NCBI GenBank assembly: GCA_947646735.1
Contig: CANTFK010000966.1
Coordinates: 248,001-312,000, forward strand
Direction: 5' to 3'
Length of the DNA stretch: 64,000 bases
Origin: Peronospora farinosa
Lineage: Eukaryota; Oomycota; Peronosporomycetes; Peronosporales; Peronosporaceae
The position numbers and the translations under genes are program-made. The notes beneath the pieces are model-generated. The model saw nothing but the letters and a program-made list of their open reading frames with translations. It made no database searches and had not been told where the DNA came from. Each line of letters starts with the position of its first letter. Position 1 is the stretch's first letter. This document shows, piece by piece, positions 52,879-63,079 of this stretch.

Positions 52879-53136
52879 TTGGTCCCTCGTTGGTAGACCT
52901 GGGTCCCTCGTCGGTTGACCTCTGCCCCTCTTTGGTAGACCTCGGTCCCTCTTCAGTAGACCTGGTTCACTCAAGAATGCAGCTTAATGTATCGAAGATT
53001 GAGACCACAGCTGGAGTGACCCAGATTGGCCACGGACTACCGAAGAAAAAACAAGCAGAAAACCCTACGTGATTGACGAGGGAATACATGTGCGTGCTCA
53101 AGCCGCTGTACGGCTGAGCAAGTGCAAGGGGCGGCT
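52879..53136 (-). pseudogene. A6 minisatellite, antisense-gene 5' remnant and polypurine tract
   Basis: Copies of ggtccctcgttggtagacc to about 52965. 53060-53136 matches the start of the A3 antisense gene region (gagcacgcacatgtattcc on the minus strand, with an ATG at about 53086) and ends in the polypurine tract GTGCAAGGGGCGGC. No usable frame. Confidence 0.6.
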
Positions 53137-54411
53137 GTGGTGAAGTGCTTTCCTAAATTGTAAAGAACCCAAGGGTCAGTTGGATTGAAGGGATAAGGGG
53201 CCGTGGACTAGGTAGAAGGGACCGGAGATAAAGGGAACTTCGGAGTGAAGCGACCGTTGGCTGAGAATGTGAAAGACAAACAAAGGAGAGGTCATTACCA
53301 GGGTACTGTTTAACCGGTACCGAAGAGAGTCGACCATGGCCCCTTTTGGAAGGACCGGTCTCTCATTGGTCGATCCGGTTCCTCATTGGTCGACCCGGTC
53401 CCTCATCGGTCGACCCGGTCCCTAATCGGTCGACCTCGGATCCTCGTTGGTAGACCCGGTCTCTCATCGGTAGACCTGGTTCCCTCGTCTATAGACCCGG
53501 TCCCTCATTGGTAGACCTGGGTCCCTCGGCGATCGACCTCGACCCCTCGGGGTTCAGACACTCCTGACCAGTTGACACAAGGATCAGACCAGTCGACGCA
53601 AGGAATCAGAGCTTCAGTCAAGGATAGAGTAAAGGAGTTAAAAGGATAGGACTATATTCAACACTACTCAATTTTGGATCTACTTGGCAAGTCTTCGTCG
53701 CGCTGTAAAGGAACTCAAATCTGGCCACACGCCTGTTCCGGGGAAGAGATATATTTGCCCCCCCCCCTCCGTTGAAGACAGGCGTGTGGTTAGACTCAAG
53801 TGCGAGCTGAACCCCACGTGGAACGACTCCGTCACCCAAGAAGAACTTGTTCTAAGTTAATAACTGTGCCGGGAAGGGATATATTTTGGCCCCCCGTCGA
53901 AGACAGTTGTGTAGCGAAGTGCAAGTGCGAATAGAGCTCCAGGATATATTTGGCCTGTGAGCTCGTTTGAGTAGCAACACCCCCAAGACCCGCTATCGGA
54001 GGCGGTCTCCCTCACCTCACGGTCCGGGAGCAAGTAAAGTTCAGGTGGTTGATACCCCTGAAACAAGAAGGAAAAGGCCAGGGACGACAAGCTCCCTGAA
54101 TAATTTGGCTCTAAGCTCACTCTCGACAAGGTCGATCGAACGGCCACCTACCGGCTCACCGAGTGAAGCATATCCAATCGAGGCCCCCCAGGTCTACCTC
54201 CTTCACTCGAGGCCCCAGGTCTACCTCCTTCAAGGCAGACGTCTACATCCTCACCAAGTTTTCTGAAGTGTGCAACCCGCCAGCCGATGGGTACACAAGG
54301 TGAGAAGAATGTCCATACGCTGCATCGGGGTACCCCCTCCGACAGTCGGCAGTCCGGCACAGTGAGTGGTTGGGGTCTCATAATACAATTTTTAGAGCCC
54401 ACACCACCACA
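53137..54411 (+). repeat. A6 3' LTR
   Basis: 1,275 bp from TGTGGTGAAGTGCTTTCC to GCCCACACCACCACA. It carries the 20-bp minisatellite at 53340-53540 and the block gggtacacaaggtgag at 54289-54304. B5 gag begins at 54412. Confidence 0.9.
53340..53540. repeat. 20-bp minisatellite in the A6 LTR
   Basis: About ten copies of gacccggtccctcattggtc, the complement of the A3 LTR unit. Confidence 0.9.
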
Positions 54412-55309
54412 GATGCCTAGTGCTTACACACATGTAACATCTACGGATGTTACCTTGCTGCTCAGCAGCTTGAAGCTCAGCTTCTTTAGATGGCTGAGGT
54501 CCATGGGTTCCGCCCTGGTAGAGGCATTTGATTGATACCATGGCAGACCATATCGAGCAGATATGAAGCTAAATACAGCGTTAAACGCTATGCTCACTGC
54601 CTCTTCGAAAGTCAAAGGCTGGACACGAAAGACTTCTGTCCTGGCGACCCCAGCACGAATTCCTTCCATATAAATGGTTACTCGGACTTCCTCTGCCAGT
54701 GTGTCCTGCTGCATAGCAGCTATGAGAGTTCTCAATTCTTGGACATAGTCCGACAATTCTTTCTTACTCTTTTGGGTAGCTAAGAAGCGTGAGCGCACAC
54801 GATAAGCCTGATTAGGCGTTGCAAACACGCAAGTTTATTGCTTTTTAAGCATTTCCCATGTGGTAATGCGGCATTTACAGAGACATCGCTCGTTAGAGCC
54901 CACTCTCTAGCTCTTCCACTGAGCTTATAAATGAACAGGCCAACTCGTTGCTTATCTGATACAAGCATGGCGGCATCCATTGCCATTTCAACTGCTCGGA
55001 TCCAAGGAGAAGATTTTCTCCCTCCTTTCCCTCAAAGGTCCTTACGTTTAAAACGAGTGGGCGAGCTTTTGGCTCTTCATCGGGCACAGGTACCGGGATG
55101 TACTGTGTAGGCGCAGCTGACGATGCCTGGTCATGGACCTGAACGAGTAGCAATTCTTCATAACGCATAAAGTCATCAAGACGAGCATTTAGAACCTCGG
55201 GGCCTTGGGCCAAAAGGGCCTCGATTTGATCGGGCCCAACAAGCGCAAATAACTTATCTAGTGCGAGTCGTTGCGCCTCAGAGAGGTGATTTTGATTCTC
55301 CATCCTCAC
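54412..55309 (-). pseudogene. gag: B5 gag
   Basis: ATG at 55303 ([20 protein letters not shown]). Three frames: to [10 protein letters not shown]; then [34 protein letters not shown]; then FATPNQAYRVRSRFLATQKS, KELSDYVQELRTLIAAMQQD. The breaks fall at exactly the same places as in B6 gag. Cut at 54412, inside the nucleocapsid region, by A6. Confidence 0.85.
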
Positions 55310-55319
55310 AGAAGGTCAG

Positions 55320-55960
55320 TGTAACGGGGTTACACGATGGTTGTAGCGTCTTTCCGAGAGTTTACGGTTGAATTCCCCTTTGTATTGCATATAATGCACT
55401 ATTATACTTCTCTTTAGAGAGGTATTAAGTATGAGCGTTAAGATACGGTATTCGGTAATACCGTATCTTATCGATTGGGATTCGATAATCACTAACGCTG
55501 TATTAAGTACATCATACACAGATGTTTAGACGATACGTCGTCCAATAGCAAAGTCTGCATATAAAATAATTACTATTATAGTAATTAATCTAGTGTAGTG
55601 TACTTAGAGTAGGACTATTCATAAAACCTTAAAGCATAAATAAAATCAGTTCTCCTTTTGAGTTTAAGATCGCAAGTCGTTCTGACTTGTTCTCTTGTGC
55701 ACTTCGTGCGTTGGTTCTCTAAACCTCTAAGCTTCTAGCTTGTTCTTGCACTCTGTGCGTTGGTTCTCTGAACCTTAAGCTTCTTGCTTGACTGACTAAA
55801 GTCTGTTTCCTAGTTCCTTAGAACGGGGTGACTTTCAGTCGTTTAATTAGTTCCTTAGAACTCAGTGGCTTTTAGCCTTAAATTTATTTAGTTCTCTAGA
55901 ACTAAGAGGCTTCCAGCCGAAAGTCTTCCTTTGGCTAAAGAGCTGTGCAGCTCCGCTACA
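55320..55960 (+). repeat. B6 5' LTR
   Basis: 641 bp from TGTAACGGGGTTACACG to GCAGCTCCGCTACA. Has a strong stem (agatacggtatt/aataccgtatct). Confidence 0.95.
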
Positions 55961-55962
55961 CT

Positions 55963-55979
55963 TGGTAGCACTTGTAGTC
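55963..55979 (+). other. B6 primer-binding site
   Basis: TGGTAGCACTTGTAGTC, two bases after the LTR end. Confidence 0.85.
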
Positions 55980-56020
55980 AATTTTACACCCGAGTTTTTA
56001 AAGACTGACCCTCTGTGAGG

Positions 56021-57017
56021 ATGGAGAATCAAAATCACCTCTCTGAGACACAACGACTCGCACTAGATAAGTTATTTGCGTTCGTTGGGCCCGATCAAAT
56101 CGAGGCCCTTTTGGCCCAAGGCCCCGAGGTTCTAAATGCTCGTCTTGATGACTTTATGCGTTATGAAGCATTGCTACTCGTTCAGGTCCATGACCAGGCA
56201 TCGTCAGCTGCGCCTACACAGTACATCCCGGTACCTGCGCTCGATGAAGAGCCAAAAGCTCGCCCACTCGTTTTAAACGTAAAGACCTTTGAGGGAAAGG
56301 AGGGAGAAAATCTTCTCCTTGGATCCGAGCAGTTGAAATGGCAATGGATGCCGCCATGCTTGTATCAGATAAGCAACGAGTTGGCCTGTTCATTTATAAG
56401 CTCAGTGGAAGAGCTAGAGAGTGGGCTCTAACGAGCGATGTCTCTGTAAATGCCGCATTACCACATGGGAAATGCTTAAAAAGCAATAAACTTGCGTGTT
56501 TGCAACGCCTAATCAGGCTTATCGTGTGCGCTCACGCTTCTTAGCTACCCAAAAGAGTAAGAAAGAATTGTCGGACTATGTCCAAGAATTGAGAACTCTC
56601 ATTGCTGCTATGCAGCAGGACCCACTGGCAGAGGAAGTCCGAGTAACCATTTATATGGAAGGAATTCGTGCTGGGGTCGCCAGGACAGAAGTCTTTCGTG
56701 TCCAGCCTTTGACTTTCGAAGAGGCAGTGAGCATAGCGTTTAACGCTGTATTTAGCTTCATATCTGCTCGATATGGTCTGCCATGGTATCAATCAAATGC
56801 CTCTACCAGGGCGGAACCCATGGACCTCAGCCATGCTGAAGAAGCTGAGCTTCAAGCTGCTGAGCAGCAAGGTAACATCCGTAGATGTTACATGTGTGTA
56901 AGCACTAGGCATCTCCGCCCTAGCTGTCCGTTGCGAAAGCAACGCCCTAATCGGCAGAGCCGAAACCCTGCTCCTAGCCAAAAGGCGAGCACCGCAGGGG
57001 AAAACGTCAACTCCTAG
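56021..57017 (+). pseudogene. gag: B6 gag
   Basis: [20 protein letters not shown] to ENLLL (56021-56320), then shifted [20 protein letters not shown], then shifted FATPNQAYRVRSRFLATQKS to the stop TAG at 57015. Inserting one base after ENLLL would give an unbroken capsid in this frame order, so the first break is a 1-base loss. Knuckle CYMCVSTRHLRPSC near 56885-56930. The second break includes a TAA near 56490. Confidence 0.85.
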
Positions 57018-57040
57018 TAGGCGCGGGGCGCCCTACTGGG
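56999..57040 (+). promoter_or_regulatory. B6 gag-pol -1 frameshift signal
   Basis: Gag codons GAA AAC (heptamer G_GAA_AAC, 56999-57005), TAG at 57015 and a GC-rich stem with arms agtaggcgc and gcgccctact (57017-57037). The -1 frame runs without a stop KRQLLVGAGRPTGKELSYVE straight into protease. Confidence 0.7.
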
Positions 57041-57559
57041 AAAGAACTAAGTTATGTGGAATCTTTAGGAGGTAAAGGTAAACAGGGCTTAGCCCCAGGT
57101 GGTTCTGTGGATGCTTCCATAGAACAAGGTTACAAGCCAGGCTTGTTGGTTGTGTCGGCAACCGTTAAGGGTTTTGAGAAACCTTGGTCAATTTTAATTG
57201 ACTCAGGGGCGTCAGGTAATTATGTCCGACGTCGTTCCCCTGAAGGAAGTAAGCTGTATGCTGAGGCGCTAGAAGCACAAGAGGGTGACAGTATAACCGT
57301 GCGTCTCGCAACAGGTGTACGTGTCACCGTTCCTAAAGTTTCGTTGAACTTAGGTGTGGAGTTCTTAGACTTCAATAGCGTTGAACGCTGTCTTGTCCTA
57401 GATTTGGACTCGAGATATGATCTCATTCTCGGTATTGCCTGGCTGGAAAGCCATGAGCCGTGGATCGATTGGAGATCCAAAACTTTAGGCGCAACGCGCA
57501 ATGTTCCTAGCGAAGCTTTAAAGAGTCATGAACCCACCTTCGCTAGAAAACAGAAGTGA
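57018..57559 (+). CDS. pro: B6 aspartic protease
   Basis: Open from the -1 frame upstream. GYKPGLLVVSATVKGFEKPW, SILIDSGASGNYVRR (DSG), VRLATGVRVTVPKV, DLILGIAWLESHEPWIDW. Stop TGA at 57557. Appears catalytically intact. Confidence 0.85.
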
Positions 57560-57592
57560 TATTGGGAAAAGCCATTAACTGATTCAGTTAAT

Positions 57593-58234
57593 GTGCTGGA
57601 CATTGGAGTGTCTGAGTTGATAAACTCCGATGTCAACAATAATAGTGTCGAGCAGAACTCAATGACACTTAGTGGAACGGCACGTACTCCGTTAAGTGAT
57701 ACTCATAGTAATATTGGCTGTAAATGCGATTTACTGGATGTCGGTAATGACATCGGCTCTCGTATAGAGCAAGTTAAGGTCAATGACCTTGTTAGTGATA
57801 TTGGCTGTAAATGCGATTCACTGGATGTCGATAATGACATCGGCTCTTGTATAGAGCAAGTTAAGGTCGATGACCTTGTTAGTGAGGTCACTGGTACTAG
57901 TGACTCACTGGATGTCGGTAATGACATCGGCTCTCGTATAGAGCAAGTGAAGGTCGATGACCTTGTTAGTGAAGTCACTGGTACTAGTGACCCACTGGAT
58001 GTCGATAGTGACATCGGCCCTCGCATAGGGCAGGTTAATGTTAAGGGGTCTGTTGACCTTGGGGATGATGGTATCCCAAGTACTTTGAAGAGTACGGTCT
58101 CGCCAATGAGACGGCAGCGTCGCCAAATGGCGGCTGCGAGACGCAAAGCGTCTGTTTTATCGCGTAGTCATGTCAGTGACCAGCTATACACTCTGGTCAA
58201 CGGAGTGACAGGTGATGTAGATGGTAAAGGTTGA
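57593..58234 (+). repeat. B6 protease-RT linker repeats
   Basis: About four copies of a unit near 90-99 bp encoding LDVGNDIGSRIEQVKVDDLV (57735-58050). A basic end follows (MRRQRRQMAAARRKASVLSR). Unlike the linkers of B1 and B4. Confidence 0.85.
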
Positions 58235-59270
58235 CCTTGAGGCCCTCCCATCATTAAATGCTCTCTTAGAGCGAGACGAAATGTTTGTGGATGAATTTCA
58301 TCAAGCCTTAAAGGCTGGTGCTCTATCCGATATGGTGGTCATTTGACCTAACCTCGAGCTGAAATCATCCTCGCTTGTCGATGAGACAGTCCTCGAAGAT
58401 ACAAAGGCGTCACTAAGTGCACGTTGTGGGGCATCTATTCTAAAGGACCCTTCAGATCCCTACTATCCTTTAGTTAGGGAATTCCAGGACGTGATGTGTC
58501 ACGATCCACCGTCGGTTCTACCACCTGATAGGGGTGTACGTCATGAAATTGACTTGGTTCCTGGAACCAAATTCTGCGTAACACGGCAGTGGTCTTTACC
58601 CAAAGAACAGTGTACGAGTTCTTTCGTGCAAAGCACGCGGCGGGCATGGTGCGCGAGAGTAAATCTCCGCACTCGACACCCACTTTCTGTGTTAAGAAAC
58701 CGAATGGTAAATGGCGTATCGTTCATGCTTATAATAAGCTCAATGCAGCCACTTTACCTGCACAGATGCCAATACCTAGAAAGGATGTTCTTCAGAACAA
58801 TATGGTCGGTTGTACCATGTACAGTGCGCTCGACTTAGTCGATGGTTATTACCAATTGCTCATGCGAGCTAGCGATATTCCGCTTACTGATGTTAGTACT
58901 CCGAGCGGTATGCTCTGGGAGTAGTTGATGATGCCCCAGGGGCTATCTAATGCTCCGGCTACGTTTAACCGTTTGGTGACGCATTTGTTTCGACCCCATC
59001 GAAATTATGCACAGACGTACTTTAATGACATTTTTGTCCATAGTCGAGCTGAACATGGGCGGTCAGATATTTAGAATCATATTGTTCATTTACGAGCTGT
59101 GCTCGAGTGCATGCGCACTAATACACTATATGCTAATGCATCTAAGTGCATCTTCGGGGCCGAAGAAATTCCCTTTCTAGGGTGCTTCATTGGGAAGCGA
59201 GGCCTACGAGCGGATCCCGCCAAGGTCAAAGCCATAGTCGACTAGCCTGTTCCACAGTCTCAGAAGGACT
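58235..59270 (+). pseudogene. pol: B6 reverse transcriptase
   Basis: PPDRGVRHEIDLVPGTKFCV, SPHSTPTFCVKKPNGKWRIV, IPRKDVLQNNMVGCTMYSAL, ALDLVDGYYQLL. TAG at 58921 replaces a Trp codon (LWEWL). Then MPQGLSNAPATFNRL and YFNDIFVHS, with Asn for the first active-site Asp. More stops at 59074 and 59242. Confidence 0.9.
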
Positions 59271-59868
59271 TGCGTAAATGGCTTGGCCTTGCCAATTACT
59301 TACACAAGTACAGCGAAAATTACGCTGATATGGCTCGGCCATTATCCAATCTCCCTAAAAAAGATGTGGAATGTTGTTGGCATGCTGAACACGAGGATGC
59401 TTTTCAAGCGGTGAAGGCTAGCCTTCTTCATGCTCCTAATTTGGCTTTGCCAGACCCTGATCGACCGTTTAGCGTCGTCTGTGACGCATCGGATTTTGCC
59501 ATTGGCAGTGCTCTGTTACTAACAGATGATGAGGCCGTGAGCGTGTAATCGCTTTTGAATCTCGCCAGTTGAAAGCTGCAGAAAAGAACTATCCAGTTCA
59601 TGACAAAGAGCTACTTGCGATGAAGTATGCTCTAGTCAAATTCAGAGTTCATCTGCTGGGCTCAAAGCCTTTTGTGATCTATACCGATCATGCGTCGTTA
59701 CGCACTGCGACTCAGTCGCCGCATCTCTCGCAGAGAATGGCCAGATGGCTGTCATTCTTTGCCGAATATAACTTCGAGGTGAAATATAAGCCGGGCAAGC
59801 AAAATGCTTTGGCTGATGCGTTGCCACGCAGACCTGACTATGAGCTTGCTTATGTTACGACGTTGTAG
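59270..59868 (+). pseudogene. pol: B6 RNase H
   Basis: RKWLGLANYLHKYSENYADM, CDASDFAIGSALLL, one shift near 59540, then EKNYPVHDKELLAMKYALVK, TDHASLRTATQSPHLSQRMA, KPGKQNALADALPRRPDYEL. Stop at 59866. Confidence 0.85.
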
Positions 59869-59925
59869 TCTTCTATCAGTGATCTCATTCGATCGGCGTA
59901 TGCTAAAGTTGATCACTGTATAGCG

Positions 59926-60186
59926 TTGCTACATGCTCTTGGCAGTGAGGAGTTTAAAGACTCGGACATTACATTTTCGGCACGATTACGTGCGAGCCTT
60001 CATCGATATTCTATCGATCAGGGGCTGTTGTACTATCGTACAGATATGGCGGATCCTCCGCGTATTGTGGTTTCTCATGACGAGGAACTGAAGTATCGTA
60101 TCCTCTATGAGGTACATGACACCGCCATCGGTGATCATTTGGGCCGTGAAAAGACCTACGGGACAGTACGCCATCGTTATTGGTGG
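59926..60186 (+). pseudogene. pol: B6 integrase zinc domain, left piece
   Basis: VHDTAIGDHLGREKTYG and RHRYWW, interrupted by B7. Continues PKLYKWVSTYVRTCETCQRV at 60652. Confidence 0.85.
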
Positions 60187-60646
60187 TGTAACGGGGCTAG
60201 CCCGTTACATAATATTGACACTTATATGAAGTGTCAATAAAATGTTATTATAACTAATACTATTTTGACAATATTACCTTTTCTTATAATATTGTTCCTA
60301 GATCTCCTTGAAGTTGGAGATGCCCTCTTATTGGTTGATATGGGCCATCATATCAACCAACGCGCTTACCAATGACCGACGGACGCGCACAATGAGTGGA
60401 GGGCAAGTTGTCAACATACATAGTTGTAGTTTAATATAGTTAACATAGGTTATAACAGATTATTTTTATTAAGATAGTTAACTACATTAAATACAGTTCT
60501 TCTTTTCTCTACTTCTAAGCGTTTGTTTAGAAGTATAGCTTCCTCTGCCTCTTGTGTAAGAGAGGTAATTGAGGAACCTGCTTTCACTGTAATCAGTGAA
60601 AGTAGACAATACTGTAATCAGTATAGTCGGAGGGTGCCCCATCACA
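60187..60646 (+). mobile_element. B7: solo LTR
   Basis: 460 bp, TGTAACGGGGCTAGCCCG... to ...GCCCCATCACA, flanked by perfect 5-bp duplications GGTGG (60182-60186 and 60647-60651). Removing it restores RYWWPKLYKW. It starts with a near-perfect palindrome. No internal genes. The strand is arbitrary, as no partner is in the window. Confidence 0.92.
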
Positions 60647-61455
60647 GGTGGCCAAAGTTATATAAATGGGTTAGCACATATGTGCGTACGTGTGAAACGT
60701 GTCAACGGGTGAAACCCTCGCCCCATTCGGCAGCGCCGCTGGCTAGTTTGCCTATTTCCACTGGGTGCTGGGAGTCCATTAGTATGTATTTTGTGTTTGG
60801 CCTACCAAAAGATTCGCATGGCAACACAGGTATTGTGGTCTTTGTTGACCGTTTGAGCAAGATGGCTCACTTAGCGGCTGTGCCAGAATCGATCGATGGT
60901 ATGGGTACAGCGGAGCTGTTTATCGATCGATTATTTCGCCAACATGGCTTGCCAGTGGCAATTGTTTCCGATCGTGATCCTCGTTTTACGAGTAAATTTT
61001 GGAAGTCCGTCTTCCAGGTGCTGGGCACCCGTTTGGACATGTCCACAGCGGATCATCCGCAGACCGATGGTCAAACCGAGCGCGTAAATCGCGTTGTTGA
61101 AGATATCCTCCGCAGCGTTTGTGCTGAAACGCCTAAGCGATGGAGCTCTATGCTCCCTGTAGTTGAGTTTGCACTCAATTACTCCGTGCACGCCTCTACC
61201 GGCTACACTCAGTTCTATGTGAATGGCCTCACACACCCAAGCGTTCCGTTAACGCTACCACCGAGTGGTTCAGGGCTTGGTGGGGGAGAGGTTGCCGATC
61301 GGCTTGCTGATGTCAGCCCTAATACTGTTAAGAAACCGGTAAATGCGTTTCTCGCAACGCGACTAAATGTCTTACGACATATGCAAGATGAAATGGCTGA
61401 TAGTCAAGATAAACAAAAAGGAATATGCAGATGCGAAAGGCAGAGGTTGTATTAA
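60647..61455 (+). pseudogene. pol: B6 integrase core
   Basis: CETCQRVKPSPHSAAPLASL, then ISMYFVFGLPKDSHGN with Tyr where the first catalytic Asp belongs, VFVDRLSKMAHLAAV, SDRDPRFTSKFW, TDGQTERVNRVVED. Ends at 61455 after DSQDKQKG by a shift. Confidence 0.9.
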
Positions 61456-62110
61456 TGATTATGAGGTCGGAGACCAAGTATTACTAAATGCTAAAAATCT
61501 ACCTACCAATGTAGTATCCGCTGTCTTTAAGACGAAGTTGCGTCCGCGCTTTATCGGACCCTTTACGGTCATTGCCAAGAAAGGCACAGCGTATACGCTT
61601 AACTTGCCGCGCAAATTGAGTACACATCCTGTGTTCTATGTCGGCATGCTCAAAAAGTATCGGGATCCGTCCCAAGTAAATATTAAGGCGCTGGCGCCGA
61701 GACCATTGGCATTGTCGCGGGACGGAGCATCTGCACCAACAGGTCAAGCTGACCCTGCATTCGGGTTCGGCTCACTTCCTGGGACTCAAGACGGGAGTTC
61801 ATCGTCTGCCTTTTCTCACGAAGGGACCGCACCTCTTGGACAAGCTCGGCATGAGCTTGTACAGATACACCGGCCTCCTCCGGCTTTGCTCGATGCGCAG
61901 GGGAACCTTCAGTTTCATGTGGAGCGTGTACTGCAGAAGCGTCGCCGCCATGGTGAAAACCAGTATCTGGTAAAGTGGCGGGGTTATCCCAAGTCGTGGA
62001 ACTCATGGGAGTTTGAGATTCCCCTTCGGCAGGACTGCCCATACGCCGTGGACGTTTTTGAGCGTCGTGCGCAGGGTAAGCCTGTTGGCGCTGACGCTTC
62101 TCACCAGTAA
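61367..62110 (+). CDS. pol: B6 integrase C-terminal domain and chromodomain
   Basis: INDYEVGDQVLLNAKNLPTN, LRPRFIGPFTVIAKKGTAYT, HPVFYVGMLKKYRDPSQV, a Gly/Ser/Pro-rich linker (61700-61850), then the chromodomain NQYLVKWRGYPKSWNSWEFE (61960-62020). Stop at 62108. Authentic sequence starts near 61425. Confidence 0.85.
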   Translation: MSYDICKMKWLIVKINKKEYADAKGRGCINDYEVGDQVLLNAKNLPTNVVSAVFKTKLRPRFIGPFTVIAKKGTAYTLNLPRKLSTHPVFYVGMLKKYRDPSQVNIKALAPRPLALSRDGASAPTGQADPAFGFGSLPGTQDGSSSSAFSHEGTAPLGQARHELVQIHRPPPALLDAQGNLQFHVERVLQKRRRHGENQYLVKWRGYPKSWNSWEFEIPLRQDCPYAVDVFERRAQGKPVGADASHQ

Positions 62111-62986
62111 TGGTGGGTGTAGGCGGGTTAGCGGCCTTGGCCTGTCGTGGACTCGGCGGCTACAGGTGTAGCCGAAACATTGGAATGCTGGGTAGCAGAC
62201 GCATAATGCGTTCGTTGGGATTTCAATTTTCCCCGGGCCTTCAGTTTAGCGTAATCGTAACGCATCTTCCGCTCGAGTCGAACATCTGCCACATCGGCAC
62301 TTGACCGTAGGGCCCACATGCTGCATAAACGTCGCGCATAATGCGCCCAGCGGCTGAAAGCCGTGTCTTCTTCGTCCTCGGTTTTCCCCGCGAACAGAAG
62401 GATGGGAACACCCTTTATGGGAGGAACTGGTGCACCACGCACTTGCCTGTTAAGGCGTGCCAAGTATTGGCTTTGTGTAGTAATGTGGGGTTCCAGATAT
62501 CGTTGTCGAAGTGCCGTTCGCGTGGCACACATCCTCAGGTGAAATGGCCTCAGGCCCAATGGTCCAACCAGAAAGGGAATGCCCAGATGCCTCCTTTAGG
62601 CGTTCTTCCACCGTAGGTGGTTTGAACCTGTACTGTCGGTGGTCCTGAAGTCTCGCCATATTCTTCGTCCGGCTCTTGGCGCCTTCCTCTTGGTCGATGG
62701 TCTGCTGTTGCTGCTCGTCGAGTGGGTTGGTAACCGTTGCAGTTGACGATACGTCAGGCAGGTCACGTAACGCTGTTAGCGCATCTGCAGCACCACTTTC
62801 CGGGAACGGATTCTGTGCATGACTTGTGTCATCTTCACCCGTGAGGGTGGCTAAAGGGGACCCATCGGGTCCCACAAAGACGGTGTCACTTTCGTAATCA
62901 ACCGCTTCGTCGAGGTTGTCGTCAACGAGGTCCCGAAGAGTCTGTGACTCACTGCCAGGAGGCGTCATGTTAGGTGCCGTAAACAA
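61683..62986 (-). pseudogene. B6 antisense accessory gene
   Basis: Opposite to B6. Starts MFTAPNMTPPGSESQTLRDL (62986), acidic, with YRFKPPTVEERLKEASGHSL. After a shift near 62540: TALRQRYLEPHITTQSQYLA, EDEEDTAFSRWAHYARRLCS, RLERKMRYDYAKLKARGKLK. After a shift near 62150: the basic GEKRQRQQAYPAHDAQKRPR, and finally the coiled coil LVQEVRSLREKRQTMNSRLE to a stop at 61683. About 61870-62060 lies opposite the chromodomain and the coiled coil lies opposite the low-complexity linker. Two shifts break it. Function unknown. Confidence 0.65.
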
Positions 62987-63066
62987 ACCGTGAGGTTTTA
63001 AACGTTCGCTAAAGCACTACCTCAAAGAGGTAAGATGTCGAGTGACATTCTATGGGAACGTCGGTC

Positions 63067-63079
63067 TGATGGGGGAGGG
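63067..63079 (+). other. B6 polypurine tract
   Basis: GATGGGGGAGGG before TGTAACGGGG. The stretch 62987-63066 has no other feature. Confidence 0.85.

Larger units (their letters stand above)
43477..54411 (+). mobile_element. A6: internally deleted family A element split by B4
   Basis: 5' LTR piece (43477-44083), primer-binding site, gag N-terminus (to about 45060), minisatellite, then (after B4) minisatellite, antisense remnant, polypurine tract and 3' LTR (53137-54411). Capsid, protease and pol are missing, so it is non-autonomous. It is inserted in B5 gag. Confidence 0.8.

Noticed and set aside
45277..52883. Target-site duplication for B4
   Set aside because: The insertion is inside a minisatellite and the flanks ggtcg and ttggt cannot be told from repeat variation.
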